The notes under the pieces were generated by a model that saw only the letters and a list, made by a program, of their open reading frames with translations, was not told the DNA's origin and ran no database searches. 64,000 nt of DNA. It comes from Macrolepiota albuminosa (lineage: Eukaryota > Basidiomycota > Agaricomycetes > Agaricales > Agaricaceae). Where the stretch lies: NCBI GenBank assembly GCA_027475525.1, contig JAMWFC010000051.1, positions 695,205-759,204 on the forward strand, given 5' to 3'. This document shows, piece after piece, positions 32,781-44,015 of the stretch (positions within the stretch are counted from its first letter, which is position 1; every line of letters begins with the position of its first letter). Position numbers and translations under genes: made by a program.

Positions 32781-35700
32781 CAGGGACGTACGGGGGACAA
32801 TGGACGGCGCCGCAGACGCGGACAGCAGAACAGAATGCGCTGTACGCCAACTACGGGTACGGGGCGCAGTGGCAGCGGCAACAGCAGCAACAGCAGCTGC
32901 AGCAGATGCAGGCGCAGTACCATGCCCCGGCCCCCGCCCCGGCGCCCGCCCCGGCCTACAACCCGTACCAGCCCGCCGCGGCCTACCCGCAGCCCTATGT
33001 GCCGCAGTCTGTCGCACCGCCGCCCACCGCCTATCCCGTCCAGCAGCCGCAGTTCTTCCCGCACATCGCGCCGCCACAGCCACAGCCACCGCCCCAGCAG
33101 CAGCAGCAGCGTCATCTCCACCACCCGCCCCCGCAGCACCTCCCCCCTGCTAAACGCCCCCGCTTCGATCCACCCAACCCGCCCCCGCCCCCGCCCCAGT
33201 TCCAGGCCCCCCCGCCACCGCCCCCCCAGAACCTCGCCTTTTCCGGTCCATCCCCCCGTCCAAACCATGTCGCCTTGGGCCCACGCGCCCCCATCTCCGC
33301 CCCAAGAGGAGGCCCCTTACCAGCACAGCGTGGCGCAAGGGGCCCTCCCCCCCGCGGCGCCATGTCAGGCGGACGCGGCCGGGGCGGCGGCAGCAGCAGC
33401 AGCTTCATGGGCGGCGGCGGTCCCCGTGGCGGCGGCAGCTCAAACTCTCTCAGGGGGCGCGGCAGCTTTGGCGGCAAGGACTACCAGAACCGCAGGGGCG
33501 TCTCGGGCGGCCAATCGTTCGGCGGCGGCTCTTTCCGCGCCAATCGCAGCGGACAGCACCAGGGCCCAAGCAGACCGCGCCACGACCCCTCTTTCAGCGC
33601 CCGCGACGGCCCGTCCTCTGGCTTTGGCAGAAAAGACGAAAACAGACGCACGCTCACCGACTTTAAAATCATCGGCTTTGACATCTCCGACTTGTCCTGG
33701 TCCTGGGGTGTCCTGCCCGTCGACCAGGACGACCTCAAGCCAGAGGAGGATTCAACAGAGCCCGTCGTCCGTCACCATCCCCTCCCCGCACCGCCACACA
33801 CGCCCCCGCCCTCCAGAATACGCATATACTTCCACACCCCCGTCACAGCCGACGACTCCCGCCCCATTCCCCACAACCCATCCGTATCCCTCACCCCCTC
33901 CGATTCCCGAAAAGGTAAACGCAAGAAGCTCGAGGACGACGAGCCCGATATCGAAGAAGAGCGCGCCCGCCCTCCGCCGCCCCAGATGCGCTCCATCAAC
34001 GACGACAGCACCAGTGCCTCCCTCACCGAGACCGCCAGCGAAGACTGGCTCATGGCTGCCATCGTCGAGCCATCAACGACGACAGCACCAGTGCCTCCCT
34101 CACCGAGACCGCCAGCGAAGACTGGCTCATGGCTGCCATCGTCGAGGGCGAAGAGGCAGAGGCAGAGGCAGAGACCCAACCGCACGACCCCGAGGAAGAC
34201 CAAGAACGACTCGACGTCGTCAAAGCTGTCCAACACGACGCTCCTGACAACGGTGAGCTTCTTTTCCATGCTTCCATGCAACAGCATTCAGAGCCCCTCG
34301 CCCGCCATTGCGCGCACACTACTAACTTTTCATTCCTTCAAGGCATACATGGTGATGTACACATGTGGACCCCAGAGGGCGGGTCCACCAGTGAGCTTGC
34401 TCCTGAGCCTGATGCCGAGGGCGCGTGCAATGTCTCCACAGACCCTGTGGCTGACCACACTCCGTCCGTCCCGCCCGCCTCTGCATCGGCCCCCGTGCCT
34501 GTACCCGTTTCTGCCTCTGCGTCTGCTACTGCTGTCGATGACTCTATCGCGTCCTCGCAGTCCACGTCTCTTGTTTCATCTGTGTCCGTACACACTACCA
34601 TTTTTTCCCTCTTACTCTGCTTCTCACATTTGTCTTGTTTGTTTTTTTTTATATGCGTTACAGTGGGGAACACGATCGTGATACTGATGCTGATCATGTT
34701 GCGTTGCCCGATACCCAGGTTCCCGACCCGTCCAGCGTCGCTGGGGCTATCAAGTCGTTGCTTACTGTCTCCAGCGAGGACTCGTCTGGAAACACCAGTG
34801 CCAGCGCCGATCCCGCGCCCGTGCTCGTGCCCGCGCCGCCCTCGGACGATGGTACTGCGCCGACGGCGAATGGCGTCGACCATGAGGAAACACAAACGCA
34901 AATCGACCCGCTGGACGCTGCTGCGACGCAGGAAATGGACCATCTGCCGGAACCGCCTGCGTCTCCGCTGACGACGCTGTCCACTTCAGCTTACGGAGGC
35001 TCGCCCACCGTGTCTGTCCACAAGCCGGAAACAAAAGCAGGACGAGTGCCTTCTGCGAATCGTCTTTCCATTTCCTACGCTGGTGGAAACAGAAGGCTTG
35101 TCGTCGACGCCGAGGTCGTAGAGTCTTTGAAGCTCTTTAGGCAACAAGGTCGTATTGAAGTTGTCTTGAACATTGTCAAAGACGGTGATGATGGTCTTAA
35201 AGGCATTTTGGTTCGTTTAACGCTCTGACTCGTGATTCTTTTCTCATTATTCGCTCTTTTTCATAGGTCGAAGGTCTCTCGGATCTTACTAAATCATATC
35301 TTCCTTTACAGGCAATATGCGACGATTCTGAATGTGATGATACTTTGCCCCCGTTCTCAAAAGCATCGATTCCTTCGAGCATAACTCTGCGTGTGTATCT
35401 CGACACTGCGCGGCCGCTGTCAGAGCCCAAATGGGCAAAATCGGGTGATGTACAAGAATGGCTAAAGAGTATGTTTGGGCGCATGTTCTGGGTTGCCGGA
35501 GATGCAGCCGAGGGATGGGAGAAGAAAATCCAAGTCGTCGATCCCGATCCAGTACGTATCCCGTTTGGAAACCCCACCCACCGCTGATCATAACACCAAC
35601 TAGCCTCCGACGATATGGACTGTTCTGGACGGGTGGGCGGCGAACTCGCCTGCGGGCGTGCTGAACGAGCGCCAGCGCTTCCTAAGGACACACATGGCAG

Positions 35701-36047
35701 ACACGGATAATATCCTCGAGATACTCTTGCGTCTCGTGCGGGGCGAGCGGGCGACGGCGTCGTACCAGTCTGGGCCTGCGATTTCCGCGCCGAGCGTGTC
35801 CGGCCCGCTGCTCTCGGCGCTCTCGCATGGCTCCGCGCACGGCGCGCAGCAGACGCATGTGTCGTTGGCGGTGTTGGCGATGTTTAGGATGGCGGTGGAG
35901 TATGCGAAGAAGGCGGTGCCTGAGAAAGGTAAGGCCGAGGTTGAGGAACGCATGGGAGAGATTATTCGCTGCTTGCCGTCGCATTTGGTGTATAAGAGTT
36001 TGGATGGGATTTTTAAAGAGTGGCGCGTGGAGAAGAAGGGGAGGTGA
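32690..36047 (+). CDS. PolyQ/Pro/RGG-rich hypothetical protein with conserved C-terminal region
   Basis: Starts at ATG 32690 (MNKNPFVPQTAPPDYAAYW). The first 350 residues hold glutamine runs coded by CAG repeats, proline runs and an RGG/Gly-Ser-rich stretch (SGGRGRGGGSSSS, RGRGSFGGKD). A short motif LTDFKIIGFDISDLSWSWG marks the end of the disordered part. After an acidic SQ/TE-rich region and at least four introns (the first after APDN at about 34250) comes a folded-looking end: DAEVVESLKLFRQQGRIE, WLKSMFGRMFWVAGDA, TIWTVLDGWAANSPAG and LVYKSLDGIFKEW. Composition suggests a nuclear RNA-associated or condensate-forming protein, but I do not recognise the family. The 77-bp duplication 33993-34146 shifts its frame. 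It shares a 169-bp promoter region with PAB1. Confidence 0.75.
33993..34146. repeat. Exact 77-bp tandem duplication in the polyQ gene
   Basis: Copies 33993-34069 and 34070-34146 within the first large exon. With one copy removed the frame runs LMAAIVE-GEEAEAEAE without a break. Confidence 0.95.
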
Positions 36048-36253
36048 GGGGGTTTTGGGAATTGTGAAAGCCTTTTTTTTTTTTTTTGTATTTAGTAATT
36101 TGTGGTGCAGTATCGTATACGTACGTATCCCTCGTAAGTAGCTCAACAAGACCGAAATTGGCAATCAGTCACGCGCGGCTAACGCCGAGGAATTGCACGA
36201 CGCGTCACCTTCCCCTCCCTCCCTCGTACATACTTTCATTTTGACCCAAACTC

Positions 36254-37559
36254 ATGGTACGCAGTCGTTCTTTCTGCACCGACGACATGCTCTTTACGTG
36301 TCGTGCTGCAGTTTAGAAATACTTACGACTCTGACAATACCGTCTTTTCGCCGCAAGGACGACTGCACCAGGTGGAGTATGCGCTCGAAGCGGTGAAGCA
36401 GGGATCTCTGACAATACCGTCTTTTCGCCGCAAGGACGACTGCACCAGGTGGAGTATGCGCTCGAAGCGGTGAAGCAGGGATCGGCGGCCGTGGGGCTGC
36501 GTTCTAAGACGCATTCTGTGTTGTTGGCTTTAAAGGTGCGATTGAACGATGATTATGTGTGCTGTTTGCACCCCCTTGTGGACGGTGTTGCTGATTGAGG
36601 GGGGGTGATTGGGGATAAATAGCGATCGACGGGCGAGTTGGCGTCGTACCAGCAGAAGATGTTTAGAATAGACGACCATGTTGGTATTGCGATTGCGGGT
36701 CTTACGTCTGATGCTCGTGTGCTCAGGTGAGTATTGTTCTATGAACTCTTTTTTTTTTCGTTGTCATACTTTTGCTAACCACCCCCACTCCCCCCCCCCA
36801 CTCCTTCCCGTCTCGTTAGCAACTTTATGCGGCAGCAAGCGATGTCTTCGAAAATGGTCTTTAACCGCCCCGTGCCCGTTAACCGTCTAGTCTCCGCGAT
36901 CGCCGACAGTATGGTTGCCTATTATTTGCGTTCTTGGAAACTCTCGGAACTGACGCTTGCGTGTTTTGGGGTTATGTAGAAGCGCAAGTGAACACGCAAG
37001 AGTATGGACGCCGTCCGTACGGCGTCGGGTTCCTCGTTATCGGACAGGACCAAACTGGTCCTCACCTCTACGAGTTCTCGCCCTCGGGTAACTCGTATGA
37101 GTATCATGCCATGTCCATTGGTGCGCGGAGTCAGAGCGCTAAGACGTATTTGGAGAAACATTATGAGAGCTTCGCAGATGGTTCGTTTCGTTCTTTCTTT
37201 ACTTTTACTTTTTCTTTTTTGCATCTGCATTCGCGAGCTCATCGATTGAATCTCGCTTAGCGTCGCTCGAGGACCTCATCCGTCACGGGCTACACGCGCT
37301 CCGCGAGACGTTACAGCAAGATAAGGAACTCACGATTAGGAACACGTCGATTGGGCTCGTCGGCCCAGGTGGTGCATCGGAGAAAGACGTCCCCGTGGGC
37401 GGGTCGTTCCGGATTCTCGAGGGCGAGGTTATCGAGCCGTTCCTTGATGCTATGGTCAAGAAGGATGCTGATGTGGTTGCACCTGCGCCTGCGTCTGCCC
37501 CTGCGTCTGCACAGGCGGCGACGGCGACGGCGGATGAGGACGTGCAGATGGCTGGGTGA
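36254..37559 (+). CDS. PRE5: 20S proteasome alpha subunit, PSMA1/Pre5 (alpha6) type
   Basis: The alpha subunit forms part of the outer ring of the 20S core. The first coding exon is only the ATG (36254-36256). A 55-nt intron follows, and exon 2 starts at 36312 with [16 protein letters not shown], giving the canonical MFRNTYD. Then [23 protein letters not shown] (proteasome alpha signature, after collapse of the duplication), [60 protein letters not shown] and [15 protein letters not shown] follow, with an Ala/Pro tail ending DEDVQMAG. Four or more introns. The 77-bp duplication 36329-36482 lies in exon 2 and destroys the frame as assembled. Confidence 0.95.
36329..36482. repeat. Exact 77-bp tandem duplication in proteasome alpha exon 2
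   Basis: Copies 36329-36405 and 36406-36482. Collapsing restores [11 protein letters not shown], invariant in this subunit, which argues strongly that the second copy is not in the real genome. Confidence 0.96.
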
Positions 37560-38515
37560 TTGATTGGAGGGGAGTTGTGCTTGAGCTTTTTTTTTCTTTT
37601 TTGTTATTTTTGTTTTTGGTTTTGATAAATGCAACGAGAATTGTTCAGTTTATAGAGTTGCTTGGTGTGGTCGATCGTCTTATCTTAAGTGATTCATGGG
37701 TATTGGCCCTCAGGCCTCATTGCGTGTCTGGATTTACATATATATAGATACTTTGCTCTTGACGATGGAAATAGCAGGTTTGGATTCAAAGTCAACCTAG
37801 TATATTCCTTAGTAGAAAACTAAATATCAATCCGACAGCACTGGTGAGCTTGAGGGTCGAAGTCTTTTCTCTTATTTAACAGGGATAAGAGGCAGGGAGG
37901 ACACATCGAATGCAGGTCAGATAGGTGCCCTTTGAAAAACCGCTTGAACAATTTGAAATCGTTCTGCTTGCTTTTGGAGATTAAGAGTTTATGCACGTTT
38001 ATCACCTCTTCAATGGATTTGAACATACATTATCTCAGGGAGTGTCCAATGGAGTCATCCACACACTGACAGCAGTCTACCTTTGTTCATGTAACGTTTT
38101 GCCTAAAATGGAACACGTTGGAATTGCACTCGACGAACCAGTTGGTCCCATTAGAACAAACATCTTTACTATACTGTGACCCGTTACGCAGAGTGGAGGA
38201 GGCTCTGATACTGCCAGTTATTTCCATAGCGGGAACCAGAACCGCTACAGTTCATCTCATTGATTCATGATCATTTTCACGGTAATTACCTCCCGCCAAC
38301 CAAATCATCAAGGCAGTATAGTGAGTCCAGAGTTAAGATTGCGCATGCGTGATGCCCGTGCCGAGAAGGGCAATTTTGAGGACCTGTTTTTGACTTTGTG
38401 AGTAAGAACAAGTTGTTCCATACTCGTAAGCTAGCGAGCAAAAAGTCTGCGTCGGTTCGAATTTGACTCCGTCAAAACATTCAACTCCTTTCAACCTTAC
38501 TACAACCAAGTCCAA
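37560..38515. other. Intergenic, 956 bp
   Basis: 3' flank of the proteasome gene and upstream region of the SSQSQ protein. A 68-codon minus frame at 37820-38026 exists but has no recognisable features. No repeats seen. Confidence 0.55.
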
Positions 38516-40142
38516 ATGCAATTCTCGTACGATGAACCCATAACTAAATTTTTCCGTCGTATCAACTCCAAGGAAAAACCTAAGAAAATGCGAAAACGCA
38601 TACGACCCCAGGACGACACGGAAGCAAATCAATCCTCCAATATCAAGGAGCCAAAAGTACAACAGAAACTACTTTTTTCGGATGATAGACAGACCAAAGG
38701 AGGCGCTGGTGGCTCTCGTCAGCGGACGTCAAAGGCACCAAGTCTCAAACGGGGTCAGTCTTCAAATTCAAAGTCTATCGGGCCTTCGACTGCCACGCCA
38801 TCCACAATCGACGCGTTATTACGCGTTTCTTCCAAAGCAACACCGATTTCTCGACATACCAATCCTCTTCCGACTCCTTTGACAGCTAAACGCCCGTCGT
38901 TCCTCGTCCCCCACACAGACCAACCAATGCGAACACCGCGTCCCACCTCACCTCCATTTTTTGCAGAATCACCACATTCGAAACGACGAAGGACAACCGA
39001 CCTCCCGACTCCCGTCACAATGCCCCGTCGTGCCATCTATTCTAAACTGTCACCTTCAAATCGCGCGCGATCACTAACTCCTCCATGGGAACTCTCATCG
39101 CCTGAACCGTCTCAGGCGTCGTCTATTCATCCCCTCTCTTCAGAATACGAAGAATCATTGGCCATTGAGGAAAGCCAACCGGATGAGTATTATAGTCGCG
39201 ATGATCGGCGGTCACCCCTTCCATCTCAGAAGTTGATACCTTCATCACAGTCACAGGTAGACGGTTGTTTCGACTCTACATTACTTTTGGCTGAAAATCC
39301 GGAACTCTCGACATCTCCGCATTCTCCCGTTCTTCTTGCATCTCGACTGCCGGACACAGTCACACATGGACCATCGCATATCGCAAATGAAGAGGATCGG
39401 GATCAGACTTTTACTGTCCCAGGAAAGCAGCCTTCTTCGGTGCCTAGTTCGCCTATTGGAAATCCGTTGGATACTTCGCTCATTGAGATTCGTGACGGGG
39501 AAGAATATGTTCTATCTTCCCAAAGTCAGTTGGTGTTGCCCTTTTATGCTTCTCCTCGGAAAGACAAGGGAAAAGTGTCTTTCTCGTCTTCCTCCACACC
39601 TGAGGATACAGTGCATGCCGACGAAATTATTCCAAGTTCCCAGAGTCAATTCGAGAAAGAGCTTGACGAGATGTGCGACTCCAACTTGACTGACGATCTA
39701 CCACAAGTAATAGACAACAACCCCCTGGAAGCTGAGTACGTCTACTGCGTTTCTGATCTACGTCGAACGATTGACTTGGATGGCACGCAGATCCTCGTAT
39801 CAAACTCATTCGGCTCCTGAACATACTTTCTCTTCCTCAGAGGAATTACCGGCATCAACCCAGATTCTTGTAGAAGAAACTCCCGTGGATTATTACGCCC
39901 TGAAGGATGAAGTGCTAGGCTCTGCCACAGAAGAAGAATCCGGAGATGAAGACTATAACATGTTCTCTACTGCTCAATCAAGCCCTCCCCTGGCAAGATT
40001 CCAGAATTCTGCGCTATCGTCATCGCAGGAATCCACGTCATATCCAAGTTCTTTACCAGATGAGATCAAAGAATTTCGTGAGATGTTTGGAGTCGGAGAC
40101 GGAAGCTATCCTGATGATTTTCCTATGTCACTAAGAGATTAA
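38516..40142 (+). CDS. Ser-rich nuclear-type hypothetical protein with repeated SSQSQ motifs
   Basis: Two exons: 38516 to about 39792, a 46-nt intron (GTATCA ... CAGAG), then to TAA at 40142. The N-terminus is strongly basic (KKMRKRIRPQDD) and followed by KVQQKLLFSDD. Basic-Ser/Pro stretches with SKRRRTTDLPTP look like a nuclear localisation signal. Three SSQSQ-type motifs (KLIPSSQSQ, YVLSSQSQ, EIIPSSQSQ) lie near residues 240, 333 and 371, and a fourth Ser-Gln cluster (LSSSQES) lies near the C-terminus. The last part is acidic and ends with a short helix, DEIKEFREMFGVGDG. No catalytic domain is visible. Clustered SQ sites are typical targets of ATM/ATR-type kinases, so a genome-maintenance role is a reasonable guess, no more. 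Confidence 0.68.
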
Positions 40143-40314
40143 AACGTTACACTTCTATTCGTTTGGAAATTGAGTCAGCGATACGCATTCAAGTCGCGTA
40201 AATGAAGAATCTTATCTCGGACTATACACGGAATTTCCGGCCCGTGCATTCGCCAACTTGTTGAGATCAGGGTTCGCGCTTCTATCAACGCGATCTCCTA
40301 TACCTTTTACCACG

Positions 40315-41754
40315 ATGCCAGGAAGACTACAGAATAAGGCGTGTACATATTGCTTTACATCAAACACAAGTAATATTGATGACTTGTTGTGGTGCTTAAT
40401 GTCTCCAGGCTGCGTTGATCACTGGTGCTGGATCGTGAGTAATTCTTTCATTGCGTGTCAGAGAAATTTCTGATTTTGTGATCTGATGAGTGTTTAGAGG
40501 GATTGGATTGGAATCCTCGATCCTTTTTGCCCAAGAGGGCGCGAATATTTTACTTGTTGACATCAATCTCAATGCTGCACAAGCTGGTGCGGCGTTGATT
40601 AATCAACGGTATTCCGATGTCAAGGCCATCGCGATCAAAGCCGATGTTAGTAAGGAAGAGGATGTTAAGAATGCTGTTGATACTGCCGTCAAGGAATTCG
40701 GTCGCTTGGATATCATGGTGTGTTTATGTCAACATATTTTCTATATCTTATAAATTGAGACTTGTGCAGTTCAACAACGCTGGTTAGTCGAATATATGCC
40801 GTCCGGATTGTCTTTGACATGATAGACTAACATTGTTTGTAGGAATTATGCATCCTCAGGACGACAATGCTCTTAACACAGAGGAAAGCATTTGGGATCT
40901 AACTATGCAAATCAACCTTAAGGGTGTATGGTGGGGCTGCAAGTACGCCATACTAGCCATGCGCAACAACTCGACGGACGAGTCCAAGGGACTTCACGCT
41001 GGAGGAAGTATCATCAATACTGCGAGTTTCGTGGCGATCATGGGAGCCGCGACCCCTCAGCTAGCATGTTCGTTTCTTTCCCTGTTATTTGGGAGAATTT
41101 GACCGACGCAGATCGCTTGCCTATATGACAGATACCGCTTCCAAGGTACGCTCAGCATCGCACAATGCGAATCGTGACGCATTTAAGTCGGCCATTTATA
41201 GGGTGGCGTTCTCGCGATGACCCGTGAGCTTGCGATGGTCCATGCCAGGGAAGGCATTCGTATCAACTCTCTCTGCCCGTGAGTAATAGAATACACCCTG
41301 AAGGTTCCTGAAACTTTTCTCAGACATTTCCAGGGGACCGCTGAAAACCCGTAAGTTTCCAAATAGGCCTTCTCCTATTCAATTCCACCTCATGACTTCA
41401 TCATTTAATAGCTCTCCTTATGGACTTTCTAAACACCGAGGAGAAGCGTCAGCGTAGACTGGTCCATCTGCCCATGGGCAGGTTTGGAGAGGCCGTCGAG
41501 CTCGCCAAAGCTGCTCTATTCCGTAAGTCTAGATCGTTCTCGATGAATCGCGATTGATCCCTCCTGCAGTCGCCAGCGATGACAGCAGTTACATGACTGT
41601 ACGTTTAGGCCTTTTTTCCGCGCTAGAACGAGTCTAACGTGATTTTCGACACTACAAGGGCACTGATTTCAAGGTTGACGGTGGCCTCACGTCCGCCTAC
41701 GTCACGCCGATCGGAGAACCACTGCTCTCTCCGCCTGAGAGTCTGACTAAATGA
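40315..41754 (+). CDS. Short-chain dehydrogenase/reductase (classical SDR)
   Basis: Exon 1 is only 24 nt (MPGRLQNK) and is followed by a GC-AG intron (AAG|GCGTGT). The next exon gives AALITGAGS-GIGLESS, the NAD(P)-binding TGxxxGIG. DINLNAAQAG follows beta-2, with an acidic residue that favours NAD. A 13-nt microexon (40770-40782) supplies the FNNAG motif. INLKGVWWGCKYAI leads to SIINTASFVAI (catalytic Ser region), then a 14-nt microexon (41132-41145) completes AYTASK, the YxxxK catalytic pair. RINSLCPGPLKTPLL and GTDFKVDGGLTSAYV close the fold. All catalytic residues are present, and about eight very short introns interrupt the gene. Substrate unknown. Confidence 0.9.
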
Positions 41755-41986
41755 TTCTTGTATTATGACCTCGCTAGTCGGTTGTATCACGTCGAATTTC
41801 CCACTGTTTTCCACTGTTGTAAATCATGATTCGAATCTGTTCCACACCATGCTCGAGAAGAATGGAATCCACGTGAGTTACGGTGATGAGGATCAATTCA
41901 GCATTGTATCAGGCAGCTAGGGTAAACCAAATTTGCTAGTACCGCGAGACATGAATGGATAAAAACAAATTATCCCACAATAATTT

Positions 41987-42815
41987 TCAAGACAATTTCG
42001 CCGCTTCTGCCCTTTTCTTGTCACCTTGCTCCTTGCGGATCTTGGTGATCTCTTTGCCGATCTCATTATTAATGCGTTTGTGCATCTCGGGGTTATAGCC
42101 AAGCCCAAAGAGAATCTCCAAGTGCACGAAGAAAGGTGCGAGTACGACGGCTGTGAAGTGTATTATCAGGCGCAACGTTCTGATCAAGTGGAAAATGCAC
42201 GTACCACCAAGAAGATTGTCCAGAAGCGCGGGCGCACGTTTTTCTGCGAGACCATGACCAAGGAATTGAGCGATCCAAGAACAAACGTGGATCAAGGCGG
42301 CCATATTCCAGTGATCAGAGCCTGAAGCATAGAAGGCGGTGGACGTCAGCAGCGAAAAAATCAGCTGAGGCGCGTAGAGGATCTGGAAAAAGGTTAATAA
42401 AAGGAGCTAGTAAAGGGGAAATCGATAGTATACAGCAGCTGTAGGCTCAAGAAGAAAATAATAAGCAAGATACAGTCCTGCATGGATGGCAGACAAGTTC
42501 AAGTCGAAGCGCAAGAAGTCATTAATTTGATAGTGGATTTCAGGCACGAAGGACGGAACTGGCAAATCGGCCGCCATAACTTGAAACGTCCTGGTATGAT
42601 ATGGCATCAGTAAATGAAAAGATCTACGAAGTAAATAGGGTGAACCATAACAAGACGGGCACGAATATGATGTGTATGAGGACGTTGATCCTGTTAGAGT
42701 GGTAAGCACCATAGAAAGTGAGCTAGACGAAGGCTGGTTCAACAACTCAGACAATCTTGGTTAGATGTGAGCGGCAAACCTGAGTATCGACGTCAAAAAG
42801 TTTGGAGAGGGACAT
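41987..42815 (-). CDS. MPO1: Mpo1-like (DUF962) ER membrane protein, 2-hydroxy fatty acid dioxygenase type
   Basis: Starts at ATG 42815 (MSLSKLFDVDTQ). After an intron comes the family signature LTFYGAYHSN-RINVLIH, then membrane segments HIIFVPVLLWF and AGLYLAYYFLLEP, HWNMAALIHVCSWIAQFLGHGLAE and LAPFFVHLEILFGLGY, ending in a Lys-rich tail. The conserved His in AYHSN, VLIHII, GHGLAE and FVHLE fit the metal-binding pattern of DUF962. Yeast Mpo1 shortens 2-hydroxy fatty acids from phytosphingosine by alpha-oxidation at the ER. Four introns. Divergent from SEC22, 155 bp apart. Confidence 0.88.
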
Positions 42816-42970
42816 GATGGTGGTAAATGATTAAAGAAGGCTGCGCTTTAAACAGAACCAGCTGTCCGGAGACATATGTCATAAACGGATCTGGAAATCA
42901 TGGAATTTCTGAACCTTCCACGTATGGACTCAGCACGTGCATTTCCGCTCTGCAAACTCGTACCTCATTC

Positions 42971-43837
42971 ATGGTTCGGTCCACCATCATCGTCAGAGCC
43001 TCGGATGCCTTGCCTCTCGCCGCCAGCGTAGACGACGAACAGGTCTTTTGCATTGGCCTCTGTCTGGGAACCATATGATCTGACGTGTCGTTCTTTCAGA
43101 CAGAACAATCTCTTCAGGAACACAAGCAGCAAGCCAAGCTCATCTTTCGACGCATTACCCCCAATGCTGAGCCTCGGTGCTCGATTGAGAGCGGTCAATA
43201 CACATTACAGTTCGTGCCTCAAGGTCCCAGCTCCGGTTTACGCTGAATTGTCTCCGCTGCGCTCCAGTTACCTCATATCAGACAATGTCGTATTCCTCAC
43301 AATAGCAGACAAGTCCTATCCTCGTAAACTTGCCTTCTCTTACCTAGATGAGTTGTCGAAGGAGTTTGCCACAACGTATGGCCCGAAGGTCGAGTCTGTT
43401 CGCAAACCATACGCGTTTGTTGGTTTCGGTTCGTTGCTACTTCTTTCATCAACCCACCCCAGATCTTACTGTTCTGCAGACACATTTATGTCAAAGACTG
43501 CGCGACTTTACCGCGATACACGGACAGCTGCCGCGACGTCTAGCCTCGACAAACTCAATGACGATCTACAAGACGTGACGAGGATTATGACTAAAAACAT
43601 GGAGGAGCTTCTGTGGCGTGGTGACTCGCTTGACCGTACGTGAATTCCTAGATTCCTTTTGCCCTCTAATAAACCTTGGTAGGTATGTCGCATTTGTCGA
43701 CGTCACTAAAGTCTGATACCGAGAAGTACCGGAAAGCGGCAAGAAATATCAATTTCAACGCCATGTTACGCCAATACGCGCCGCTAGGAGCAGTTGGGCT
43801 GCTTGTAATTATATTATTGTACTGGAGATTTGGATGA
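42971..43837 (+). CDS. SEC22: Sec22-type R-SNARE of ER-Golgi transport
   Basis: Exon 1 starts MVRSTIIVRASDALPLAASVDDEQ, the beginning of a longin domain. After introns follow TEQSLQEHKQQAKLIFRRI, CSIESGQYTLHYLISDNVV, YPRKLAFSYLDELSKEF and KPYAFVGFDTFMSKTARLY. The SNARE coil LDKLNDDLQDVTRIMTKNM-EELLWRGDSLDRM carries the zero-layer arginine (LLWRGDSLD), and the protein ends with a tail anchor (APLGAVGLLVIILLYWRF). Length and domain order match Sec22, which acts in both COPII and COPI traffic. Confidence 0.95.
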
Positions 43838-44015
43838 TATACCTACTGTATTCGAATAATCTGCTTTGAGCTTCCTTTGTTTTTGGCATAGATTTCCCAC
43901 ACAGATCTTGACTTCCAACCCTGAAGGAACTGGGACAATTTTTATACCTTCTGGGTCAAGGGCTGTCGGGGGTCCTAGTCTAGTGCTTACATTCTCCTCT
44001 TTCCTGGACCCAATC

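Noticed and set aside
32591..34319. Several long frames on both strands over the polyQ gene (up to 513 codons)
   Set aside because: Shadow frames of CAG/CCG repeats, Arg/Pro/Ala low complexity only; the MNKNPF frame joins to conserved downstream exons.
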